DNA of 64,000 nt from Mugil cephalus (Eukaryota > Chordata > Actinopteri > Mugiliformes > Mugilidae): contig NC_061770.1 of the NCBI RefSeq assembly GCF_022458985.1, forward strand, positions 37,801,599-37,865,598, given 5' to 3'. The first letter of the stretch is position 1. Every line of letters begins with the position of its first letter. Positions 1 through 9,786 of the stretch are shown in pieces. A program made the translations under genes and the position numbers. The notes under the pieces are model-generated. The model searched no databases. It was not told where the DNA came from and saw only the letters and a program-made list of their open reading frames with translations.

Positions 1-657
1 CCCCGCATGTAGCTGGGTGGGGGAGGCTCAGGCCCCTCTCCGGGATAGTGCGGGGGCCAGTAGCCGCCCCGGTCCGGAGGAGGAGGAGGGTAGTCGTCCC
101 GCTCTTCGTGTCTGGGTCGGCTCTTGGAAATCTGGACGTGGATGCGTTTGCCTTAGGGACAAAAAAAAAAACGAGAGCGAGGGTTAAAGACAAAACAAAA
201 GGTTTGAAACTAGACTCATCGATTGTTTTTTTTCCCCGCATCTCTCACCCTGAAACTGCGAGTTGTCCAGTCCCTTGATGGCGTCCATGGCCTCGTCGGA
301 GTTGGACATGTGCACGAAGGCGAAGTTCTTGACCACGGCGCACTCGGAGACGGTGCCGTACTCCTCGAACAGGGCGCGGAGCTCGTCGTCGGCGCCCTTC
401 TCCACGTTGGCCACGTGCAGCTTCACCGAGCCCTGGTTCTTGCCCCGGCTCGCCTCCACGTTGATCGGCGTGCCGTGGAGCTTGTGCAGGTGCAGGCTCT
501 TGATGGCCTTGGTGGCGGCCTTGCGGTCGTCCATGTGGACGAAGGCGTAGTTCTTGATGATGTCGCACTCCGTGACCGTGCCGTGCTCGGTGAACAGGGC
601 CTTGATCTCCTCCTCGTCCGCCTCCCGGGGCAGATTTCCCACGAAGATTTTGACCAT
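1..657 (-). CDS. Two-RRM RNA-binding protein of the RBM4/RBM14 (Lark-like) family, copy 1, 3' end outside window
   Basis: RNA-binding protein expected to act in the nucleus in splicing or transcription-coupled RNA processing, by family. Coding exon 1 runs 657 down to 249 (ATG at 655-657, 136 codons plus one base). The donor follows at 248-247, and coding exon 2 starts at 151 and leaves the window at base 1. RRM1 covers about residues 2-70 and RRM2 about 78-137. Both carry an RNP1-like core ([16 protein letters not shown]), the RBM4/RBM14 signature. Exon 2 continues with [14 protein letters not shown] and then a Pro/Tyr/Gly-rich tail. No CCHC zinc knuckle follows RRM2, unlike mammalian RBM4, so the tail looks more like RBM14. 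The first 137 residues are about 73% identical, without gaps, to the copy at 9787-10951. Exact orthology (rbm4.x or rbm14) is not settled. Confidence 0.9.
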
Positions 658-1330
658 TGTTGCTGATCTGTTTCAGGAAGATTGAGACACAACAGGGGCA
701 TGAACAGCTGGAAGAGGCAATGACACAATCAACAACACGAATAAGAGTATTTATTAAATGAATAAATAAGTAAATAAACAAAACAAGTCTTCTTATATAT
801 GGTACAAAACAATATCCCATTTTTTTTTCTTTGTCAGGCCTGTTCATTGTAAAATGGCTGACGTCAATTCAATGCAAGTGCACACATTTCAACACGAATG
901 GGTGCAAATAAAAGACGTTTTCCTTCATATTAAAGTGTATTTGTGGTGTTTTTAATGTTACACATCTACAGTGAAGGGAAATTAGCTGAACGAGTCCAGG
1001 TCACGCCTTTGATAATGAGCTTCTGCTAGCTGTTAGCTTGGTAGCTAAATCACGCTCATGCACAACGTACTGCAGCCGATGTTAGCACACACGCACACAC
1101 AGGCAAGAAACACGTTCAACAAAATCAAAATAGAGTCGATACGGCGAAATTGTGATATAAACACGCCAACGCGTACCTTAACGGGGTATTCCGTTTATAA
1201 TGAGCACCTATAGCCGACCTCTGTTTGCTGTTTTCTGTGTTTTCTTTCACCGCAAGCTACTACTAAGCTAGCGGTCTCTTCTTCTTCGTCTGTGCCTTTT
1301 CCTGCACGTCAGCCACACCGCCACCCACCG
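658..1330 (-). promoter_or_regulatory. 5'UTR, first intron and promoter region of RBM copy 1
   Basis: Upstream of the ATG on the minus strand, a CAG acceptor after base 668 leaves a ten-base leader. A probable noncoding first exon lies at about 1177-1320 and ends in a GT donor at 1176-1175. The intron between (668-1176) is AT-rich. This repeats the arrangement of copy 2, which also has a noncoding first exon. The exon call is inference; no cap site can be seen. Confidence 0.45.
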
Positions 1331-1412
1331 TCCAGGAGGCGCCATGACAGGTTTATTATATTATATTGCATTAAGAATCACTCTTAGGTCAACAAGTGCA
1401 ATTTCTTTTAGT

Positions 1413-2766
1413 ACAGTCACAGACAAAATACTAAACAAATCCAAAAAATTGATCAGTTCTATAAAAATACATAAGAGATTTTGGGTATTTGGATCATTTT
1501 GTTATTAAAAGACACATTTTTCTGTTGCCGTGCTTCATGTCTATACAAAGCCAGTACATTTGAAAGCTCTTCAGAGACAAAAATGGCTAAAACAAGGAAC
1601 CTAACGCAGGAAACACACCTGAAGATTCAGATTCTCAGCTAGGAAGGGTACAGCTGCCACCAAATCACCAGGAAGTGCAGATGCTAGTCCTTCAGTTGGA
1701 TAAACTCAGCAGAAATACAGACGAACCAACAGCTTGGAGGACAAACCAAGATCTGGGCGTCCAAGAGTTTCTTCGGCAAGAAATTACCTCATCCTGACCC
1801 ACATGTGCAGAGGAAACCCCCGAATGACATCACAGGAGCTCCAACAGCAGTGGTCAAACCAAACTGGTGTCGTGTGTTAGATCATGGTGGACTTTTAGAT
1901 CATAGCTTAAGGTCCTACAAGGCTGTCAAGAAGCTCCTGATCAATGAGACAAAGGTTAGCCCAGTGTTGTTGGGCCCAAGAACACAAGAAGTGGACAGTC
2001 AGGAACTGGAAGAATATTCTGAGGTCAGATGAGTCCAGTTTCCAGCTTCATCTTCCTCCTGCTGATGTGAGGCTACGCAGAAGACCAGGAGAAGCTTTAT
2101 CTCCAGCATGAACAGAACCTACTGTCAAACATGGTGGAGGCAGCGTCATGGTTTGAGGATGCATGAGTGCTGCTGGTGTTGGTCATCTCACTGTGTGTGA
2201 TGGCACATTGAACTCTGCCAAATATAGTCATTTGCCATTCTCCAAACGAACATGCTCCCTTCTGAATTTGAATGTTTCACCGAGATAAAGCCTCTTTCCA
2301 GTAAAACTTGGCTGCAGGAGCTCAGTATCCAGGTCTCATGGACATGAGCCCCATTGAAAATCTGTGGTGGATTATCAAAACGTCTGTTTGATAGTATAAA
2401 CCAAAGAACGTAGACGAATTTAAAGTAGTAACTCAGGAAGAACGGGACAAGTTTGGCCCTTAACAGTGTGAAAGATCCTACTGCTGCTAATGTCAGGAGT
2501 CCTAAATATTAATTTGATGGTGAGATGGTTTATTTATTTTTTGTTCAGTTTTGAGCACATTGTTGACTTTGATACTGACAATGTTGAGAACTGACATATT
2601 GAAACTGCCAAGAATTTAATTTATCTTGTGTTTGTTTATGTCTTTGTAATGCAGCCACGCCTTTGGAAACACAAAAAAAGATTTTTCCACAACTATGATA
2701 TGAAAATATTTGGGATTGTGTACACTTTTAAGAGAGCCCACAAACTTTTTTTTACACCACTGTATA
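1413..2766 (+). mobile_element. Degenerate Tc1/mariner transposon with broken transposase
   Basis: Several Tc1 transposase signatures appear in order but in different frames or broken by stops: WKNILRSDESSF near 2007-2042, TVKHGGGS followed by a stop near 2119-2163, and MDMSPIENLWWIIK near 2339-2380, which belongs to the DDE catalytic half. The left end (TACAGT near 1413) and the right end (inverted TACAGTGG near 2757-2766) resemble Tc1 termini at TA sites. The element is a dead copy; frameshifts and stops prevent any full-length product. End coordinates are approximate. Confidence 0.8.
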
Positions 2767-3800
2767 TATATAAAAACATACTAGACACAACTAGAAAATC
2801 CTTCCAGCAACACACACTTGTTGTCCAAGTGTTAATAATTCACCGCGTCTGGTATTTATGAACCACTTCGTCCTTTGTTTTTACTGCTGTAGTAACGACA
2901 GGAGTGTTTATGTGGATTAATGTGTTACGCGCTCATATGTTACCGGTGCCGTAGTTTCTAATTTAAGTCCGTCAGTTCATCCTTTCTGTTTCAGGTTGCA
3001 TCAGGTGGGAGTTTCCAGGGTTTGTAGATGTGGCGTTCAGGAACCTTCCGGAAAATTATTTTAAATAAACATTCAATAGTTAATTGAAAGAAAAAAAGAT
3101 TTTTAAAAAGGTAGAAATATTAGTATTGTTGAATAATGTGTTGCCAGTTCAAAAAAAACACGTTGCTGAGAGGAGAAGGAAGTAGAAATTTACTAATAAT
3201 ATTACGTCCTAGATCACAGGAGTCAAACACACGGGCTGTGGGTTAAAAGAGAGCGTTTTCAATTTCTCCGTGGTATTTGGGATTAGTAGGACCTAAGAAG
3301 TATACAAATAAGCATCATCTTTAAACAGGAAGTAGTCGTTTTTGATAAAATAAAAACAAACAAACAACAACAACAACAAAAAACATGTCTTCATATGTGG
3401 ACACTGGGATCATTTCATTATTTACATTAAAAGAAGTCACCAATGTGTCACAAAATATAAAACTGTTCATTTTAATACCTGAAAATGGCTGAATGAAGAC
3501 AGAACTGCAAACAATGAAGTCCCAACGTCCTCAGACGAGGACTTGCTAATCTACCTATTATCATATAATATAATAATTTTCTTTAGAAATGTCCGATTAT
3601 TCGTTACATAAATTTTTAATAGTGCAGTTCATTAAATGTAAACATTTTCATAACGCACGTACATAACGTTACGGTTAATTCGCTATCGTCGTGAGATCAA
3701 GCTACGTGCTTTTTCACGCTTTTTTCTTTTGAATACTTTAATATAAGTTTTCACTTATCCAACACAGTAACAACAGTATAACTTATTCTCACAGGCAAAT
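2767..3800. other. AT-rich spacer
   Basis: No exon, RNA gene or complete element could be supported. There is a short CAA microsatellite near 3358-3382, and a phrase near 3208-3240 (GTCAAACACACGGGC) that resembles an end of the hAT-like family found intact at 21171-21502. Confidence 0.4.
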
Positions 3801-3802
3801 AA

Positions 3803-4075
3803 GTAAAGTTAGGACGATCCCTCCGATACCAAGTAAATACCGGACTGGTATCGCCGATACCGATGCTTTTTCTTGAAACGTCACCATCATTGAGTGACTT
3901 CGTCATTTTTTTTAACCACGTCTCACTTTATTTATTTGTTTGTCATACTTTATCTGCTGTTTTACAGTTTTTTTATTTACATATTGGTCTTGATATTGTT
4001 TTCCACAATCCATCTCTCTTCTGTTATTGGAAGCATAATATGCTGTTTTGTTTGTTTTTTGTTTTTTTTGCCCAC
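3803..4075 (+). repeat. Dispersed repeat, left copy (inverted partner at 6243-6475)
   Basis: Starts with a GC-containing palindromic phrase (GGTATCGCCGATACC) and continues into a T-rich body. It is nearly identical, in reverse complement, to 6243-6475, sharing CACCATCATTGAG, TATTGGTCTTGATATTG and CACAATCCATCTCTCTTCTG. The two copies point at each other across tifa. The family is unknown to me; a nonautonomous DNA transposon is likely. Confidence 0.75.
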
Positions 4076-4329
4076 GGAAATCTAATGAAAGCATAAAAAC
4101 TAATAATATACGCTCACGCTTTTTCTTCTTCTTCTTTTTTTTGTTTTTAACAAATATCACGCGCTGCAAATCGCGTTTGCATCGTTCGCAGCGTGCAGCG
4201 GTGACATTTCCGCGTCGCACCTGAACGCAGCTTGCTTGTAAAAGGTCTTGCGAGAGAGAGAGAAAGCGGCCACATGACAAATAGAAGTGAGGTCCCAGGG
4301 AGCGGAGAGATCTGCTTCCTGTTTTCAGA

Positions 4330-4558
4330 CACAGCAGCAGCAGCACCGTTAGTTCCTTCTCAGTTCTCGCAGGAACAGGCGGCGTGTGTTACTTCTGTCC
4401 TACGACTAAAAGAACAAAACAAAAAACAAACTATATCTTCAACTGAAAAACGCTCAGGTAAGCCTTAAACTTTTAACAGAGGGTTTGTTTTGTCGTGTTT
4501 TGCTACTTTTTGCTTGGCTCCTTTCACTGTATCCCTAATGGCTTCACCTTCGTCTCAG
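4330..4558 (+). promoter_or_regulatory. tifa: Noncoding first exon and intron of tifa
   Basis: A consensus donor CAG|GTAAGC ends at 4457 and a CAG acceptor lies at 4556-4558, thirty bases before the first ATG. The 5' boundary of the noncoding exon (about 4330) is a guess. The region 4190-4330 is moderately GC-rich and would be the promoter. Confidence 0.5.
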
Positions 4559-4587
4559 TAGGACTTCATCGCTTGGACCTCTTCATG

Positions 4588-5202
4588 ATGAACGTGTCCC
4601 AGACGATAGAGACAGAGGAGGACCTCCTCACATGTCTCCACGTCAAGTTTTACCACCCACAGCAGAGTGTCAGGCCCCTTTACGTTTCCCTCCCACTGAG
4701 GACCAGGTGCAGGCACCAAGGCAGCGACCCGCTGAGGTTCGGCCGCGACGCCCAGGCCTGCACCTACGGCCTCAACGACCCCCGGGTGTCCCGCAAGCAG
4801 CTGGCCCTCCAGGCCTACCGGACGCCCCGGAGCCCGGACATGCTGTTCTCCGTCCAGAACCTGAGCGAGAGGGGCCAGCTCTCGGTCAACGGCGCGGCGC
4901 TGGGCTTCCTGGAGAAGGCGGACCTCCCCAACAAGGCGCTGGTCCGCTTCGGGGAGTACGAGGTGCTGATCGTCCGGGAGCCCGGCGAGGCCCGGGCGCA
5001 CTTCGAGGTGGAGTTCGAGGTCCTGACGGTGCCCCCCTCCAGGGAGACGTGCGGCGTCGAGCCGAGCGCGACCCCCGTCATGGACACGGGTTCGGGTTTG
5101 GCGAACGGCCTCTCAGCGAACGGCCTCTCGGCGTCCGGCAGCGGCGTGACGTCGCCCGGACCTCTGGAGTCCGACGAGACACTTCCATGTTCCTCGTGGT
5201 GA
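4588..5202 (+). CDS. tifa: TIFA, TRAF-interacting protein with FHA domain
   Basis: Cytosolic adaptor. In mammals ALPK1, activated by bacterial ADP-heptose, phosphorylates Thr9; the FHA domain of another TIFA binds it, and the oligomers recruit TRAF6 to activate NF-kB. The protein is 204 aa on one coding exon, as usual for TIFA. The N-terminus reads ETEED and places Thr at position 9 if the ATG at 4588 is used; an in-frame ATG at 4585 would make it Thr10. The FHA domain spans about residues 30-140, with the FGR, RVSR, VNG and VRFGEY motifs lined up with human TIFA. The tail contains P192-x-E194-x-x-E197, matching the TRAF6-binding consensus PxExx(aromatic/acidic). A noncoding 5' exon ends at 4457 (CAG|GTAAGC), and the coding exon begins near 4559. 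The residues before the TRAF6 site are Gly/Ser/Asn-rich with a short GL-ANGLSA duplication. Confidence 0.93.
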   Translation: MNVSQTIETEEDLLTCLHVKFYHPQQSVRPLYVSLPLRTRCRHQGSDPLRFGRDAQACTYGLNDPRVSRKQLALQAYRTPRSPDMLFSVQNLSERGQLSVNGAALGFLEKADLPNKALVRFGEYEVLIVREPGEARAHFEVEFEVLTVPPSRETCGVEPSATPVMDTGSGLANGLSANGLSASGSGVTSPGPLESDETLPCSSW

Positions 5203-5416
5203 ACTACGCCTTTAGACCGTCCCACTACTCCTACTGAACTTTCCTTTGGCAGTTGTTACATTTGAGTCCCTGCAGGTCTGGATAAGATCCCACCGTCTAA
5301 TGTGAAATCACTTTAAAAAGCTTCATTTACTCACTAACAGAGCATTTTTTTATTATCTTCAAGTGTAAATCTCATACATTTTTTTTATATAAAGCTGTTG
5401 TTTTTCTGCACTTTCA

Positions 5417-5422
5417 AATAAA
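5417..5422 (+). terminator. tifa: Polyadenylation signal of tifa
   Basis: AATAAA lies 215 bases after the tifa stop codon, followed by a T-rich stretch. It is the first canonical signal downstream. Confidence 0.65.
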
Positions 5423-5429
5423 ACAACAT

Positions 5430-6242
5430 TTTCTGTAACGTTTTCTTCACAGTTTGTGTTCTTCTAACACCCAGTTGAGGTCAAGCGGATCACATCTGGA
5501 GTATAATCCTTCAGATTAGGTTACAGAATGGGGGAAAACTGCCCATTACTCACGCTTGCTTCAAACGTAATTGTCGTGGAACAAATCGGAGCCTGTGTAG
5601 AGGGAAAACAATGTAAGGAATTTGTGTACCGGTGCCCGCGGTAGCTCTATCGCAGCGTCACCGGAGCCGAACGAGAACAGCGGCAACAAAAGACGTATGT
5701 TATCTATCTAGGGCGTCGGTAGTCGGACCGGTCCAGCAAACTTCTACGTGTCCACCCATTTCCCCAAAAGTCCAGAGCGAGAGAGAGGACGGGTTAAAGG
5801 AAAACACGTTCTTTGAAATGAAACAACTTCACTCAGCAACTTTCCCCTCCCAAAAAAAACAAAAAAAATAATTAAAAAAAAAGAGGAACGGAGAAAGTGA
5901 CTCTCGTTAGAGCCGAGCGCATCGATACCTCGTACTGGGTTGATACTGGCGTGACGAGATCTTTATTTCCCACTGTTGTTTACTTTGCTATATTTACATT
6001 TTTGTCACGTTGTTCCTTTTTTCTTATTTTTGCGCTAATGGCTTTTTTTTTTTCTAAAACAACTGTGTGAATTGTTTAAATTTTATACTGTTAAATTGTT
6101 TGTTTCCCTAAATATTTGTCCTGTGTTTTGTCATGATCATAATCAACAAACTAAAGGGAAAATTCAAAAAAATGATTTATCCCCAAAGGGCGACTAGTTG
6201 GGTGAAGAGTGGTACATAAAAATAAGATAACAAAAGAATAAA
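5430..6242. other. Spacer between tifa and the inverted repeat
   Basis: No exon supported. A-rich runs lie near 5850-5885, and around 5920-5945 are further TCGATACC/GATACTGGCG phrases like the ends of the flanking inverted repeat. The repeat block may therefore be nested or longer than the clearly alignable part. Confidence 0.35.
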
Positions 6243-6475
6243 AAATTGCAAAAGTGGGCAAAAAAAAAACAAAAAAAAACAGCACATTATGCTGCCAGTG
6301 ACAGAAGAGAGATGGATTGTGGAAAACAATATCAAGACCAATATGTAAATAAAACAAAACTGTAAAACAGCAGATAAAGTTTGACAAACAAATAAATAAA
6401 TAAAGTGAGGTCCCTCAATGATGGTGACGTTTGAAGAAAAAGCGTCGGTATCGGCGATACCGGCCCCGTATGTAC
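6243..6475 (-). repeat. Dispersed repeat, right copy (inverted partner at 3803-4075)
   Basis: Reverse-complement match to 3803-4075, ending in CGGTATCGGCGATACCGG at 6446-6463. Both copies carry the same internal phrases, and small differences show that they are old enough to have diverged. With the left copy they bracket about 2.2 kb holding tifa. Confidence 0.75.
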
Positions 6476-7152
6476 TCGGTATCGGCGTGATCGTGCGCTG
6501 ACAGAAGAAGATTCACTTTCATTTAGTTAATGTTTTCCCCAATTACGACACTATATGATCCGTCGGTGATGTAAGTTCCCTCTAACGAAAGGCAACCTGG
6601 GGTGAACATGAGCCGGGTGATCTGCTTCATAAAGCGATACCCAACGAACGCAAATGTATCTTATAAACGATCGTAAACACTAAATATATAAATGAAGTTA
6701 TGCAAATGTACAAGATTGATGCTTTCAGACTCATGTAATTGTTTGGATATCTTGCATTTTCTAAAAACGTACATATAATACTTGTAGTTGTGTAGTCGAA
6801 CACAACCTCCATCCGTTCAGTTTTGTTACAGATGAAGAAACGCGGCCTCATGTTAGTCATCGCTGGACAAGAGCAGCTTCTGCATAAAAGGTTTTTACCA
6901 GAAAACTTGGACGGATTAAAATAAATCAGATGACTCTGCGAGATGCGTCACCTTTGGCCCAGAGCGAAATGTGTCGTACTCGGGCGGAAACTAGATGATT
7001 TATTCAATAAATCACTGACACTGTGGTCAACACTGACAATGAATCAGTTAGTTTAGAAACTTTAAAGATTATTCCTGAAGTGTCGTATGTTCAAACACGT
7101 TAAATTCTTGGAATAAAATATGATCTGAGACGTTGTTTCCAAACGCTAACAG

Positions 7153-7158
7153 TTTATT
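7153..7158 (-). terminator. Possible polyadenylation signal of the unrecognised five-exon gene
   Basis: On the minus strand this reads AATAAA, about 390 bases downstream of the stop codon at 7543-7545. The assignment depends on that gene being real. Confidence 0.35.
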
Positions 7159-7542
7159 TAAAGACATCAAAGACAAATAACAATAAAGCACAATGTATTA
7201 GTAACATATAACATCACATGAATAAATATTACAGGACTTTAACTGTATAAAATTATTTTACAGCCCGGATTTATCTCCCATGTGATCACAACCTTCCTTC
7301 GTTCGTCCTTGATCGTCTTTGTTATCTGACCCGTGTACAGATCTCGTCTCGACTTAAAGTCAAGACGGTTGAGATAATATTCTGATAAGAGACGATGAGA
7401 CACAGAGAGAAGAGTTTATGAGGACAGTGACATCAAGCCTCAGTAAACACACAGTGAACCCTGGAGGCTAAACATTAGCCAGGTCACGACTGACGAGTCT
7501 CCTCAGACATTTCCTCACGCACGCTTCTTCCACCTCCTGTTT

Positions 7543-9269
7543 TTATTTTTTTTTATTGTTGCGCAACGTTGCAACAAACCGTTGCTCCACAATCTCGGTT
7601 TTGTTTCCAAACACGAGATCACAGATCCCGTAGTTTGGCTTTTTTTTTTTAGGAGGAGACGTCCGAGGAGGCAGCTCCGCTATTCTGGAGCCGTTAGCTG
7701 CAGGTCCAGAAGCCTCCTGTAAAAAAACAACACATAAAAATATTGTTCACACAACGCACAAAGCTCCTTGGCGCTAGGACGTTGTGAAGCGAACTCACGC
7801 TGCTTTTACCTTTTTGCTATCAGACCGTTTGCTCACGTCTTTCCCAGCTGTAACGTCCAGAGGGACCAAGCCTGTTAAAGACAATGACGTCAACGACTCC
7901 CTGCATATTTTTTAAATTTTTTTGAATATTTTTGAGTCGAGCGATAAAAAATTTGACAAAAGATCATTAGAAAATGCATTAATGGGGAAAACTGGAAAAA
8001 AAAAATGTATGTAAAAAAATATTTTTATGGCTTTTCTTTGGACTTAAATGTGAAACATAAACTCAAGGAGGATATTATTCATTGTTAGTGATGATAGGAC
8101 GGGAATAGTTGTGCAATATCTACCTCTTTGTCTCCAGGGACGCTGGGCTTCTCCTGAGGACGACTTACCATGAGCTGGCGTCTCCTGCTTAGAGTCTAAC
8201 AACCTACAAAGAGCACAGATACTAAGAACACCAGGGCCGTGTGCAAATCGTGCTTCATATACACAAGTGACAGGGATGGAGGGTGTGAACAAATGTGCGG
8301 TGGTGGTGGTGGGTTTCTCGAACTTTTGACACAGCTGCCGCGAGACGACAGAAAACGTGGGTCATCATGTCTGCAGGGGACTCGACACAGGGTAGGTAAT
8401 GAGAGGTGATCGGGAGAAGGTCGTCGCAGTTGACGGACGCAGCTTTGAAAACCCGCAGCGCAGGTCAGAGCAGGAGGCGCGAGTTGTTTGTTTTGTTTTT
8501 TTTTTTTTTTGGTGCCATTATGTGGTCACTTCTCGTTCTGCGGATTTGGATTTTAAAGCGGGAAGTTAAAATAAAAAAAAAAAATTTACTTTTAGTTGAT
8601 AGCCCTCTTGAAAAAACCGCAACCGTGATTTTATTTTAGGCTGTAAAGAAACCATAAAACAAAATGTGCCACCTACCATGTGTCAAGCCGACCGAGCTGT
8701 GGAGGAGTGAAACTGGAGCAAACGCAAACGAGGAATAATTTCACAGTTAACGCGTTTGTGTTGTTGGTGTCATTCGTTTATTAAAAAGCCTTCAAATAAA
8801 AAGCATCTTGTGAAGGAAATAAAGGTCATACATAAACGATGCTCGTGGATTCTGCTGGCGCAAGAAAAGAGAACACAAAAGTTTTCAAAAAAGAACAAAA
8901 AAAAAACCACACTGGAGCTCTTTGATGTCATGCTAACACCTCCCACAAGGGTCATATTAAAGCAACTCTACACCGATTGTTACGTTTAAGCTTGTACTGA
9001 TGAGCAAAACAACAATCCTGGTTTCGAATACAATAATCGTGTTTACAGAGACGACATATATTTCTATTTAACTGAATTCCCTTGTTATGAAAAGTAAGTC
9101 ACAGTTTTCCCCCCCCAGAGGCCGTGAAAGATTTAGTAGCAGAGTCGACAGCTTCTGGCCACAAAACAGCAACTGTGTCACACTGTGAATAATAGTGTAA
9201 GCACCTGTTCTTGGAAAACATTTGAAGGATCTGAACAGTGAAACAAGCAGAGGAACAGAGAGAAGGCAT
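7543..9269 (-). CDS. Unrecognised small protein encoded by five phase-compatible exons
   Basis: No family recognised. Five minus-strand exons can be joined with GT-AG borders and matching phases: 9269-9205 (ATG at 9267-9269; the exon may extend to 9286), 8712-8677, 8203-8169, 7871-7810 and 7716-7543 (stop TAA at 7545-7543). Together they make 372 bases, or 123 residues, without an internal stop. Donors read GTGCTT, GTAGGT, GTAAGT and GTAAAA; acceptors follow pyrimidine-rich stretches or TTTTTTTACAG. The product starts MPSLCSSACF, carries a charged Lys/Ser/Asp middle, a basic cluster PPKKKKPNYG (a possible nuclear signal), then ICDLVFGNKTEIVEQRF, and ends in KKK. Three exons are only 35-62 bases, so the chain could partly be chance; further 5' exons are possible because the first exon is open upstream. 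The 58-codon last exon is the strongest part. Confidence 0.45.
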
Positions 9270-9386
9270 GACCAGCCTCAGGAGAGCTGCAGATTTCGTA
9301 TGTTTTTTAAAGTACGGGGGCCGTCCGCAATCGAGTATCTTCCAGTTAGTCTCAGGCGAACGCAACGCAATCCGCCATAGACGTGA

Positions 9387-9388
<2 letters not shown>

Positions 9389-9420
<32 letters not shown>

Positions 9421-9447
9421 CGGCGAGGGGGGGGGGGGGCGGGCGGG
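9389..9447 (+). repeat. Long poly-G tract
   Basis: A run of 32 G (9389-9420), then CGGCGA and a second run of 13 G, ending in GCGGGCGGG. On the minus strand it sits about 100 bases upstream of the first exon of the unrecognised gene. Such runs can form G-quadruplexes and are prone to length errors in sequencing. Confidence 0.9.
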
Positions 9448-9786
9448 TGTATAGCGCCACGTGCATCAGCAGACAACGACGATCTTGTCATATTCTAAAC
9501 CTGGAAAAAGAGCACACCACACATGTCAAAGGAGCGCGTTTTACTCATGGCTTCGCGCAAGACTGATAATAATTTTAGGATTTTTTTTTTTAGCAGCAAC
9601 GTTCACTGGTTGTAAATAGATCTTGGAGGAATTACGAGGATTTAAAAGCGTGATTCCACCTCAAGTTACGGGGTTTCAGCTCTTAATGAACTTCAGTTTA
9701 TTTCCTACTTGTCATCAGTGTGATTTATGAGGTCATGAAACAGCCACTCTCTGCGCTCACCTTTGCGTTATATTTCTCGGAGGAGA

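Noticed and set aside
223-666. Open frame on the plus strand opposite RBM copy 1
   Set aside because: It is the antisense shadow of the GC-rich RRM exon; the minus strand carries clear RNP motifs.
8374-8394. Possible plus-strand start (MSAGDSTQ) followed by a GT donor
   Set aside because: No further plus-strand exon with a good acceptor and conserved frame; the minus-strand chain explains the region better.
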